A DNA stretch of 64,000 bases from the NCBI GenBank assembly GCA_014898415.1, contig RCTD01000028.1, forward strand, positions 558,001-622,000, given 5' to 3'. The stretch comes from Stromatinia cepivora. Lineage: Eukaryota > Ascomycota > Leotiomycetes > Helotiales > Sclerotiniaceae. Of the stretch, positions 21,546 through 31,704 are shown one piece after another. The number at the start of each line of letters is the position of its first letter. Within the stretch, counting starts at the first letter, position 1. The translations under genes and the position numbers were made by a program. The notes beneath the pieces are model-generated. The model was not told where the DNA came from, ran no database searches, and saw nothing but the letters and a program-made list of their open reading frames with translations.

Positions 21546-22817
21546 ATGCACAATTCAGACAGTAAATCTGAGTGTCGATCCGAAAAGGAATTGTACGACT
21601 TCGAGCTCAAAGGCAATAGCGAGAAGTTCGATGACAGCGAAACCATTGTCGAATCCTCCAAGTCCTCTCGCTTTTCTTGGAAGTATCTTCTCTGTCTGCT
21701 TACAGTGGCAGGCCTTGTTGCCTTTGGCTTTGGTTTCAGAAACCTCATCACTTCGGTGCACCAGAAGCCAAATATTTCAGCAACAAGTTCCTGCTATAGT
21801 CCTGCTGTGAGACACGAATGGAGAGATCTTAATCAAGGGGAACAGGCCAACTATATTGATGCTGTAAAATGCTTGAGTACTCATGCGTCGGTATTGAATC
21901 TAAAAGGGACTTGGCATGATGATTTCTCGTGGATTCATAGGCATATCGGTCTGACAAGTAAGTTCTCCAAGCTTCTTCTTATCAAATTGAATTTGGACTA
22001 ACCGAAAATCTTCTATACCCAGCTCACTTCAGTGCAGCATTTCTAGCTTGGCATAGATATTTCATCCACGTCTATGAGACAGTACTGAAGAAGCAATGCA
22101 ATTACCACGGGAATCTTCCGTACGAAAGCCCGTCCCTGCCTTTGCCCCGAGCTGATAAGATTTGCAGATATTGGGATTGGTCGCTTGACTCCAGTGACCT
22201 CTATGCTTCACCAGTCTGGGACAATACAACTGGTTTTGGAGGCAACGGCAATATAACGCTGCCGCATACGCTTAATTATGGGCGCTGCGTTGATTCTGGC
22301 CCTTTTGCTGATCTCGTCGTCCAATATGAGGATGGATACACACTGCCTCATTGCCTCACGCGTGCATTCGCAGAAGAGGGGTTCCACGGTTATTCAAGCT
22401 CTGACGTACAAAACACAACGCTGGAAGCTATCCTGAACATAGTTGATTACGAAGACTTTTATGAAGCTGTAGAGAGCGGACCTCATGATACCATACCCAA
22501 TATGGTGAGAGGAGACTTTTGGATTCTGACCGCGCCAAATGGTTAGAATTTTGTTGCCTCTCAGTTATTTATCGCTCGCTAACAATATGCAAGATCCAAT
22601 ATTTTTTCTACATCATGCAAATTTGGATAGGTTGTGGTGGCTATGGCAACAGAGAAATCTTACAGTGAGGTTGTCGGAGTACACCGGGCCAGCAAGAAAT
22701 GGTTCGGCAGAAGAGGCGTCTTTGACGAATGTGCTTCCCATGGTTGGATTCGCCGGTGACACCAAAGTAGCTGATGTCATCGATACATCGAAAGGCTTGT
22801 TGTGCTACTCCTACTAA
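21546..22817 (+). CDS. Membrane-anchored tyrosinase (UstQ-like)
   Basis: Type-3 copper enzyme predicted to oxidise tyrosine or phenolic side chains. Four exons (21546-21957, 22023-22119, 22168-22541, 22594-22817) give about 368 aa. An acidic N-terminus precedes one TM segment (YLLCLLTVAGLVAFGFGF). CuA ligands are in WHDDFSW and HFSAAFLAWHRYF; CuB ligands are around HDTIPN and in DPIFFLHHANLDRLWW. The GNLP/YWDW junction needs the 48-bp intron at 22120-22167; without it an alien stretch splits a conserved motif. The start is the first real ATG, at 21546. Tyrosinase UstQ acts in ustiloxin maturation, and the core here has two tyrosines, so a role on this peptide is likely. It is convergent with the regulator gene. 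Confidence 0.88.
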
Positions 22818-23199
22818 GATTGTGGAAATTTGTCACCTCACCGTCGTTTGGTGGAGTCAAGAAGCTGGATGCTCTGTAGAAATTAGTGGTACTCAACCTA
22901 ATCTTATGTGGTCGACTGTCATCGATAGAGCTACGATATTCCCAAGAATAATTAGCTATGACTTTGAGATCACCTGTCAATGACATAGAAATAAATGCGA
23001 CAGTTGTGTTCCACTCACCGCCCGTGCTACTGTGATTATGGCCGTGCCAAAGTCTATTCCATCCATATATCATCGTATCCTTCATAATATTTGAGATCTC
23101 GGTATTGCAATCATAGTAAGAGAGTCTTAGAACATCAAATAGAAAAGAGAATGGATTGAACTTGATTAGAGACATGAGATAGATTGTATGTTGATATTT

Positions 23200-25052
23200 T
23201 CACAGAAGTGCGGAACATTTATTAAGAACAGTCGATGCAGAGACCCAGTCAGCATCTATTTGCTGTCCCAAGTCACGAAGTCTCCAGCATTCCTGTACCA
23301 CTGAAAAAGCCTTCTCAATCCCTGTCACACAAAATGTTTCCGAAATTGCGTTTGTAGCCATAGACGACAAATATTGCCGATCTTCGCCAGATGCAAAACA
23401 AGACGTTACTACAAAGGGCCATAGTAGTACCCGCAGCAGATCCCTGCTCGGTAGCTGGCGAAACTGTGATATAGATTCACGTACACTGTCGGAGATTTCG
23501 GATATATTTCCCTGCGATCCAGAGACCACTACATTAAGATATATGACAGCCGCACTGGCGAATATACCCGTGACTTGAGATACTTGCGAATCATGTTTTC
23601 TTGAGCCGGGAGTCCACATGCCAGAGACAGAATTACTTGGGCTGGCAGAGGAAGTAGATGTCCTACGTCGCAGCTGATTGTGGATATCTGAAGCGCGTTT
23701 GACGAGTTCGAACATGCTGAGAGACCTATTTTGAACGGCCGACTTTTTCCAATGGTCTAGTTGCGAGATTCTCCAGAGGCAAGTGATGATCCAGCTTGGA
23801 AAGTCTGGTATGTTTTCTGTCAATACCTGCTGTCCATGCAAAAAATGACAATTTTCAGGGTTGTGAAGAGTGTAATTTGATCGAAGTGAACAACCCGAGA
23901 TGATATGAATCCACCAAAGAGCAGTGTTGACGAAATTGCAGACTTTGAGATTGAGGGATGATAAAGTGACATTTGCGAGACTGTTGAGCAGAGAAGAAAC
24001 TGCTCTACTATGTATTAAGTACGTTTCTTGGGCGCCCTTGAGACTCTAGGTGCACTGAGTATGAGCTTAGGAACTGGAAATTGGGATACTAGAACTGCTG
24101 AGAAAACCGACCTCAAAGAACACCAGTTGAGCCATTGCAAAACAATAGTCTAAACACCTATCCTGATATAATTCCGAGTCAGATTTCGTTGTATCGATAA
24201 TCTGGAGCTCCGCCAATGCCCTGCTATGATAACTGAAAGCGTCTGTAAATAGTCGTCAGCTATGGAATTGTACTACTTCCACAAAGGTTCTAATGGAGAT
24301 GTTTCTATACCGAGACCCTGAATATAGGATGTTAAAGTAAGTGTAGACCAGTAGGATGCCTGTGTCCGGACTACAATGGAATAAAGCCATCCACGATCCA
24401 ATTTGGACGAGAACGGGGCTTGAATGCTGTGCACATATTGGAAGTAATGTAGGATAAGAGTTCCCTCTTCTTCACCTATTGAAGTGGCTCTTGGTGGGAT
24501 AGATAGGTGATGCTGGGGTAAAATTGGAGGATTGATGATTGGGTAGGAGTAGGAGCAAGAATTCATCTCTAGCGCAGTGAAGGGGCTTAAATCAACATGC
24601 TCAATTGATGAAGCTGGGGTAGGCAATGGAGGAAGCATTTCTCCTGTTGTCGATGGCTCGAGAGTTGCAAAATCCAAGTCGCCGAAGTAGTCATTCTGAT
24701 TGAATAATTTGTCCATTGGATCACGTGTGGCTTCGGTCGAGGATGAGGAAGCATCCGAGCTAGAAAAATCAAACGCATCAGAAGCACACGCTGTGTGCAG
24801 TGAGGCTGGATCCAAAGTTTGTTGTGTTTTGGATAGCCCAGTGCTACCTTTATTCTTCCTCGCCTGCTTCATCTGCTCTGCTCGCAGCTTCTCTTGCTCC
24901 CCACCATCCATCCAAGGCGGCCTCTCTCCATATCCGTCGCAGTCCAGCTGCAGCTTACTGCATCTTTGGCAGACTGGCTTCCCTTCATCACATTTCTTTC
25001 GACGTATTCTACAAGTCCAACACCCTGTGGTACTTCTAGCTCTTGTTGTCAT
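23200..25052 (-). CDS. Zn2Cys6 transcription factor, probable cluster regulator
   Basis: Minus strand, three exons (25052-24311, 24242-24108, 24026-23200), about 567 aa. The N-terminus has a complete binuclear zinc cluster CWTCRIRRKKCDEGKPVCQRC...C with CX2CX6CX6CX2CX6C spacing, followed by GYGERPPW. A Ser/Thr-rich middle precedes a helical region of the fungal-specific activation type (SYHSRALAELQ, AMAQLVFF, NTALWWIH and a long C-terminal helical block). The second intron is the least certain: its donor (GTTTTC) is weak, though the frame is preserved exactly. Position at the end of the peptide cluster suggests pathway-specific control. The CGG-rich words upstream of the precursor and enzyme genes are candidate targets; none was seen in its own promoter. 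Confidence 0.82.
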
Positions 25053-26174
25053 ATTTTTGTAAAGGAAAGGGGACGAGATCTTTCTGTTGGAACTTTCATC
25101 AATGTAAAACAAATTGCTCACTTAGAACTTCTCTCTTTAATTTATGTAGCAGCTTTGAAACTTTTCAGACTCTATATCCTAGACAAACTTTCGTAAGCGT
25201 GCCTCTGAGACTGTTTGTCCACGCCACCCCTTGGCCTGTTCCTGCATTTAGTGAAAAGTACAAGAATGCAACACTTTACCACGCAGGTCGACCAGGAATA
25301 TGGCAAGCTTTGTGTGGGGTCATGAGTCTGGATTGGGGTGAATCCGCGAGACGATGTTCCCCAACGCGGTTCGTCAATGAGGTGTATGGTTATTACTTCC
25401 AGCCGGGAGACTCGCATTCGACATCTTCATACGAGCTGTGTTGGAGGTGGTGGAGCTGTGTTGGAGGTGGTGCTCTAGCGATGAAGTTGCGGCTGGTGAT
25501 TGGCGAGATTGACCGAGGCTCAAGTAAGAAATGCATCATGTATGTTGGTGGCGTTTGTCATGTTGGTGAAGATGCTGGTCTAAAGATAAGCTCTTATCAC
25601 AGGATATCACATCTAGCGCGAGAACTATTGAAGCTCCACAAAACACTTAGGTATACATTGATAGAAGCCCCTGCCACGTGGGACGACGCAACTTTGAGCC
25701 AATACCGTATAAACTTGCCAATGAGAGGTACATCAATCGAGGTTTCATTTCTGTTGAATGTAACCAAAATTCGAAGATTTGAGAACCACCGGAGATATTC
25801 CACTAGCGAGGAAGGTGGATTGTAGAATCTAGACCAAAATGGAGGTATCAATTCCCGGTAGACTGGAAAACATCCTTGGATATCATAAAGCCAGTTTGTT
25901 TAGATATGAATGAGATTGTATGTACCTAGGTAGCGGTAAGTAATTATATTGGTCATGGTGTTTCCGCGAGAGAAGCATTTGGGGCTTGACACATAAGATA
26001 ACCTACGGCTACGGAAGCCGGCTGGATATGGTGTCCGTCTTCCGGTGGGGGCCAAGGATTTTACATCCATTCAGGTTTCTCAAAAGGGTTGTTGGTGATG
26101 TTGGTCACATTGTTGTTTGTTGCATTAGACCAGCTAAAGCCTTCAGGAGACGCTCCTATCACATAGTTGTCATT
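25053..26174. other. Intergenic region between regulator and membrane protein
   Basis: No gene is supported. A long plus-strand open stretch (25043-25825) has no recognisable domain and contains a 20-bp tandem duplication (25433-25452 and 25453-25472, GAGCTGTGTTGGAGGTGGTG), whose length would shift a reading frame. The right part lies beyond the stop of the next minus-strand gene. This is probably the right border of the peptide cluster. Confidence 0.5.
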
Positions 26175-27724
26175 CTAGAAATTGTTTTTGAATTCGTCGC
26201 AAGCATCTAAACCAGTAGCACCAATTCTGCTCGAAGATTCCGAAAGCACTACTTTAGGGTCCGGCAAGTCGACAGTCATAGAAATGTTACCACTCAGTAA
26301 ACTAGTAAAGGCGATGAAGGTTGCCATGAGAGGCCATGAAATGTCACAGGAAACCCCGATTGCCGATCTTGGTAGCCAAAGTGGATCGAACTCCGAATTT
26401 TGACTTCGAACAACTGTCTGAACTCCATCCTCAATGTCAAACTCTACCTCATACGATGAATTTCCCAATGAGCAGACGAAATATTCCTCAGAGGTCTGCA
26501 CCCATAGTTGCTGTACAACAAGGCTGAAGGTTGAAAATGAATCGCCAAAAAGATGTTCCCAATTATTGTAGGCATCCAGATCACTGGTCTTGCCTGTGCG
26601 CATAAACCAGCCATTGTCTCCTTCATAAGGAGCAAATGCGGAGAACAACTGCATCTCGACCTCAAAAGGTGAAGAAATATTAGACAAATCGAGAAGTATG
26701 GGCATCGTGGCAACTTGGTATCTTGTTGTAATAAAATCATAGTTGGTATAATTATATGAGCTCATAGAATAATTATTGAAAATTGCCTGCTCAGTAATGT
26801 TCGCCTTGGAGCACTGGATCGACGGGCCATAGAATTGCAGATTGAACGAACAATTTGCGGCTGGGGGTGTTATGGGGAGAACGGCCATATTTCCGGCTGT
26901 TCGCTCAGCAATGCCAAGCACCTCAGTTGAGGGTGCCGGTATGTAATTTACCTCAATATAAAACTCAGGCGATGTCCAATTCAGAGATGGTAGTAAGGTT
27001 GGCAGGCTAGTAATGTACGAGCCTGTCACCACAGCGAGTGTAGCAGGAGGTGTGATGGCTGCTAGTACTACAAGCCTGTCTTAAAGGTCAATAGGACTTT
27101 TCAAACAATGTTACCGGGTGAATGGATGCTTGAGCCCATGACGTACCATGAGCATGCGGCTAAGAATACAGCAACTTTTGCATGGGAATATAGTTCGAGA
27201 TTCAAAAATCCAGTTAGTACAGATTTCAATGAGAACAAATCGTCAATTCCACCAACAGAGAAAGATTTCCTTTTAAACAAAGTCCACAAATATTGATCGT
27301 AAGCGGCCCCAATTGATGCGGCTAACAGTGATGTGACAAGAAAGGAAAACACGTTTCCGAATCTGATAGCAAATTGTTGTCGAGAAGGTGATCCGGCCAC
27401 TGTTGAGTGAAGTGAGGCATAATAAATGTGATGTCCAATGGCTAGAATTACACCACTCAAGCCAAAGGCAATCATGAACCAGAGTGGTTGTCTTGCGATT
27501 CCCCATTTGACATATCGTTGAGCAGTACCAGTACTGCGAGAAATCTCTTGGTGGGATGTACTATCATCATTAACGGCGGATGAGTCTCGTAAATCCTTCC
27601 CATAGCTCCCGAATGATGATCTTGACGAGAGAGCTTCGGGTGGGCGAATAACATCAAGCGACGGCGTCGGCTGATCCGTTATCTCTTGTATATAACCCAA
27701 TTCGGGGTCATTATGGACTGCCAT
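26175..27724 (-). CDS. Fungal multi-pass membrane protein, function unknown
   Basis: Minus strand, two exons (27724-27147 and 27075-26175), about 492 aa. A polar N-terminus of about 70 residues is followed by several TM helices: PLWFMIAFGLSGVILAIG, SFLVTSLLAASIGAAY and the AKVAVFLAACSW/LVVLAAITPPA segment across the splice junction. A large, probably non-cytosolic domain with many N-glycosylation sequons (NWT, NCS, NIT, NYS, NIS, NSS) and conserved cysteines follows. The pattern matches a common Pezizomycotina family often labelled, without basis, as a formylmethionine deformylase-like protein. I recognise the family but not a function. It may be cluster-linked by position only. The C-terminus could extend into a further exon that I did not find. 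Confidence 0.72.
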
Positions 27725-29811
27725 TCAAGGCAATATGATTTTGTAAACGGTGGACACAATTGCAAAAATATGAGATTAAAATGTTCGAATAGCTATGAAA
27801 TGAAATCAAAACAAAACGAGACTTTAAGAACTTAACTGAAGGGAGAGAAGATCACTTGTTAATTTCACTTCAGGGGTGACTACGCCCCAAGGTATGTGGT
27901 ACAATCCGTTGAAGAATCATAATCTGCACCAGTATTGGTAATAGAAACAATGATAGAATGAACTACATTCAGCCGATGATACAGTATGCCTCACAGAATG
28001 GCGCATGAAGGCAAAGCAAAATGATTGATGCACAAATTTCGAACTTGGGGGCGACAGTAGGTATGCCACTGATGAAAATTCACCAAGAAGGCACTTTTCC
28101 AAAATAGCCATAGGATGCATTGTTGTCATCACAGGCACAGGGTATCAAGATAGTGTACGAGGTTGAGAATGCATATCCTTATTAAGTCTTAAGTCTTTTT
28201 TTATTCTAGAGGTTGTGGCCCATCAATATGCAAGTAAGCCGTTCAGCGAACATGTGACGAGGCAATGAATATCAACATGCATGCTAGAACCCCTTGTACG
28301 ACTCAGGCTGTGCCTTCGTCATGTCACATGACGTTCTATTCTATTAAATTATTTATGTCAGAATGTGTCTGAAAATGCATGCTATTTTGGAATTACCAGC
28401 TCTCTGGCTCAATGATTTGCCATATTTTCTTCATTGAAGTATCAGCCACTATATCAACATTATGTGTATCACGAGCGCTTCCAACATTTGAGAGCAAATG
28501 CTCCCATCAGAGCATAATTAATGCCTTCCCTCTCTAGCAGCTGAACAATGAATCTAGCTGTTGAGATGAGTCATTGTGCGGATCAAGTTGGTTTCTTTCC
28601 AGTTCATCATCTGAGTCGCAGTCAGCTATATTATATCTTGAAGCCATTGGCTGTTTTTTTTTTTTAAAAAAAAAAGGAGGATTGGAAGGATTTAAAGATA
28701 AGGATGTGACTATGGTCGAGTACTTCTGCAAGTGTTAGGGTAATGATGGGAGTGGATAGCAGGTAAATGTGTCAAACATCCGTCCTTCCATGCATTTAAT
28801 TTGATGAAGACCAGGAGAAGATCCTCCTTACCATATAATCCATTAACACTCAGGACTGTAATAATTTCAAACATGGGGCAGGGCAGGTGACCTTTTCTTC
28901 GGCTTTGGAGAAGGTCGAACTTCGGCAAAAGTCCTTTTATTTGCTAGCAGGTGGCCGAAGGGCTCTCTACGTGCTAAGTAAAATCTACTAGTCGATACGA
29001 GCGTTGGGGTGTTTGCTCTACTGCTAAACCCTTCGGTAACTCGTCACCTGTGTTCTTTACGCTACATACCAGTGCTCCACTTTATGTTGTAGAAACGGGC
29101 AACAATTGCTCGTTGACTACTCAATTACTTTGCTAACGATCAGATTACTAACATGGTCATGATTCTCGATCAAAGTAAGAGAACTGAACATGATTAGAAA
29201 CCATGTTTTTGCTCTAGCTTGGAACCGTAGGATCTATTTGTTGGAGTGGTCGTGGCTACCAACAGCCACACCAAGTGGTCCATGAAGAATACGCGCGCTC
29301 CTACAGCACACACAACCACAGCCACATACATGACCCATAGTGCATCGTGTGTTGGTTCTGGACCGAGCAAAAACTTTTATCTGGGTAATGTTGTTGAATT
29401 GGTTCAAATGAGTGTCGAGTTTGTTTCAACATAGAAAAAACGCCGTCTTCCGCTGGTGCGCCTATCTTTAAGCCTCAACTCAAGTGGGAATATCTTGCAG
29501 GTCTAAAGTCTAGACCTTACACATGGCTTTAGTATGGCCATTACATACTTTCGCGATAACCACAAAATAAGATACGGGTTATGACCAAGACCGCCGTACT
29601 GTCTTCTCACCTGGGGGATAATGCAAGCACTCCCCAACCCCTGCGTCACCATCTTTCACACTTCCCTATCCTAACTTCGAACATATTCAATGATGGTTAC
29701 TACGGATTAATCAATTCTTATTCCACCAGTAAGCGAACCCGTCTCATTCCGTCTATATTTATGTTTTCATACAAAATTCGACCCCACGATACAGATTTCA
29801 GAGATAGGTAA
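27725..29811. other. Intergenic, 2.1 kb, no supported gene
   Basis: Only short frames below 80 codons. A perfect T12A10 tract lies at 28654-28675. A minus-strand frame (28534-28731) crosses that homopolymer and is probably chance. An open stretch just upstream of the next gene (29581-29808) is in the same frame but ends in TAA directly before the chosen ATG. Confidence 0.5.
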
Positions 29812-31247
29812 ATGTGGCTAGCTCGGCCTGCTGCCAAAGTTTTGTGGGCAAGGCGTCAAAAGAAAAGACGTAGAAAGAAGAATAACCCGAATTTTGGTGC
29901 TTCAAAAAAGCAAGCGAAAAGCAGTAGAGATCGTTGGTGGTCAGGCAAGGAAACGAAACCTCGAGAAGAACGATGGTGGTCAGACTCGGGAAGAAAAATT
30001 AGTCCCGAGGAAGAGGAGATGGAGATGAGGAGGTTAGCAGACAAGGAATCGAGATTGAGGAGGCAAGATGCCGAATTTGCCAAGGAAAAGGAACGATTTG
30101 AGAAGAATGCCTACGTTGCCAAACACGAACAAAAGGAAGCTGCCGAAATTTTAAGAGAGGAGCACAAAGATGTAAAGAGAGCCGAATCAGATTTAAGAAG
30201 GGGGGAATCTGAATTGAGAAGGAAGTATGCGGCTTTTAGAGCTGAAAGGGAAAAATTGGAAGATGAAAAGGCCTCGATTCGAGAAGAGAAGAGGAGTCTT
30301 CGGCTTGCAAGGGAAAGATTGAGGGAGTATAGTGAAAGGGTGAGGGAAACTATCGATAGAGCGGTGGATTATGTAGGCGGATACCACGAAGAAGATGAGA
30401 GGTTGCCAACAAAACAATTATGGATTCGACGAATTTTGTTCACATTTACCGGTTTTCCCATTATTGGTTTATATAGTAAGTCCCACCATTGTGCCGGCCA
30501 CGAGAGAATATGGATCGCTAATGAACTTTCAGTTATTGTTTTGACGGGATGCATGGCAAATAATGTGATTTCCCGAGCTTTCTTCACCATCGATGTATTT
30601 AGCGGCGCATCCGACGAGTTCATCGTTCCCAATTTCCGCGTTGGCTATTTCGGTATGTACACACTTTACACACAATCCATGCACATACATAACATAACAA
30701 CCCCCAACTAATCAAACCTCACTCAGGAATATGCGCCATAATCCCCAGCACAGGCAAAGACATCTGCACGCCCAACTTCCCTTATGGTCGATCAGCCAGC
30801 AGCGCCGCCGCCATCGTCCAATCCGCTCTCTTTCAAGGAAGCACCGACACATCCACCGCCAGCAACATCGAACTCGCAGTCGGCATCCAACAAAAACTTC
30901 TCCCACTCATCCTGATGCCATTTTTTGCTTTCGCCATCGGACTCCTATGGACCATCTGGACGCTTCCTACATCTAAAATGGCCTCTGCGATATTGCAGTG
31001 GAGCGCGGGTAATATGATGAGTGCGGCGGGTAGTATTAGTACGGCAGGAGGCGCGATTCAGTTTGTGACGAGTAGGAGTACGGGACAGCAGATTAGTAGG
31101 GGGGTACCATTGCAGATTGGACAGTATTTGATTGCGTTGGGTTGTTTGGGGTTTGCGGCTATGGTGGGGTATATTGATAAGAGGGGGAGGAGGAAGGCGC
31201 ATGAGGGGTTCAAGATGCAGTTTCAGGTGAAGGAGTTTAAAGTGTGA
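29812..31247 (+). CDS. Fig1-like claudin-superfamily membrane protein with coiled-coil N-terminus
   Basis: Three exons (29812-30475, 30533-30652, 30727-31247), about 434 aa. Residues about 30-200 are an extremely charged Glu/Lys/Arg heptad-rich coiled coil. Then come four probable TM helices: ILFTFTGFPIIGLY plus the continuation after the intron, LLPLILMPFFAFAIGLLW, a Gly/Ala/Ser-rich segment near SAAGSISTAGGAIQFV, and YLIALGCLGFAAMVGY. The first extracellular loop contains VGYFGICAIIPSTGKDIC, which fits the G-x-x-C-x(8-10)-C claudin-like signature of the Fig1 family. Fig1 proteins act in calcium entry and membrane fusion during mating and hyphal fusion. The coiled coil shares exon 1 with the start of TM1, so it is not an annotation artefact of two joined genes. 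Family assignment is moderate. Confidence 0.68.
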
Positions 31248-31704
31248 TGAGTGGGGAGTGTGAGGTAGGAGAGGAAGTTGGGAAGGTTGCTATAATGATA
31301 CCGGGATCTTGTGGGTTGGATGCTGGATGTTGGATAATGTTTTGTTGGACACCCTGTGTTTTTCTCGAGGGCGAGTGAGTGTTTGAGTTGGGTTGGGTCG
31401 AGCTGATTGGTTTCTTCACATTTGTTTTTGTATGCACATTTGGTCCCTATTAAAGTTCAGAATTGTATCACCGAAAGAATATCTCATATATATATACCTG
31501 AGTTTATGCCTTAATTTCACATTTCACGCACATGAGAATAAACAAGATATGATCATTCACATGTCACCATATTAAATTTAATACTAGGTAGGTAGTTTGA
31601 TCAAGCATCTCCCAGAATTTGGGACCCTCGCCTGCCAGAAACTCATAATGCTTCACTAGCTGTGCTGCATATAATGATTAAATCTCCCAAGTGAATCCTT
31701 AGAA

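Noticed and set aside
25043..25825. 260-codon open frame on the plus strand upstream of the regulator
   Set aside because: No recognisable domain. Its interior has a 20-bp tandem duplication that would shift any coding frame, and its left end overlaps the first exon of the minus-strand regulator. Treated as chance.
28534..28731. 65-codon minus-strand frame crossing T12A10
   Set aside because: Runs through a homopolymer giving a KKKK/FFF tract and shows no domain or splice continuation.
29581..29808. In-frame open stretch directly before the Fig1-like gene
   Set aside because: Ends in TAA immediately before the chosen ATG, and no convincing splice pair joins it. Could be a leader ORF but there is no support.
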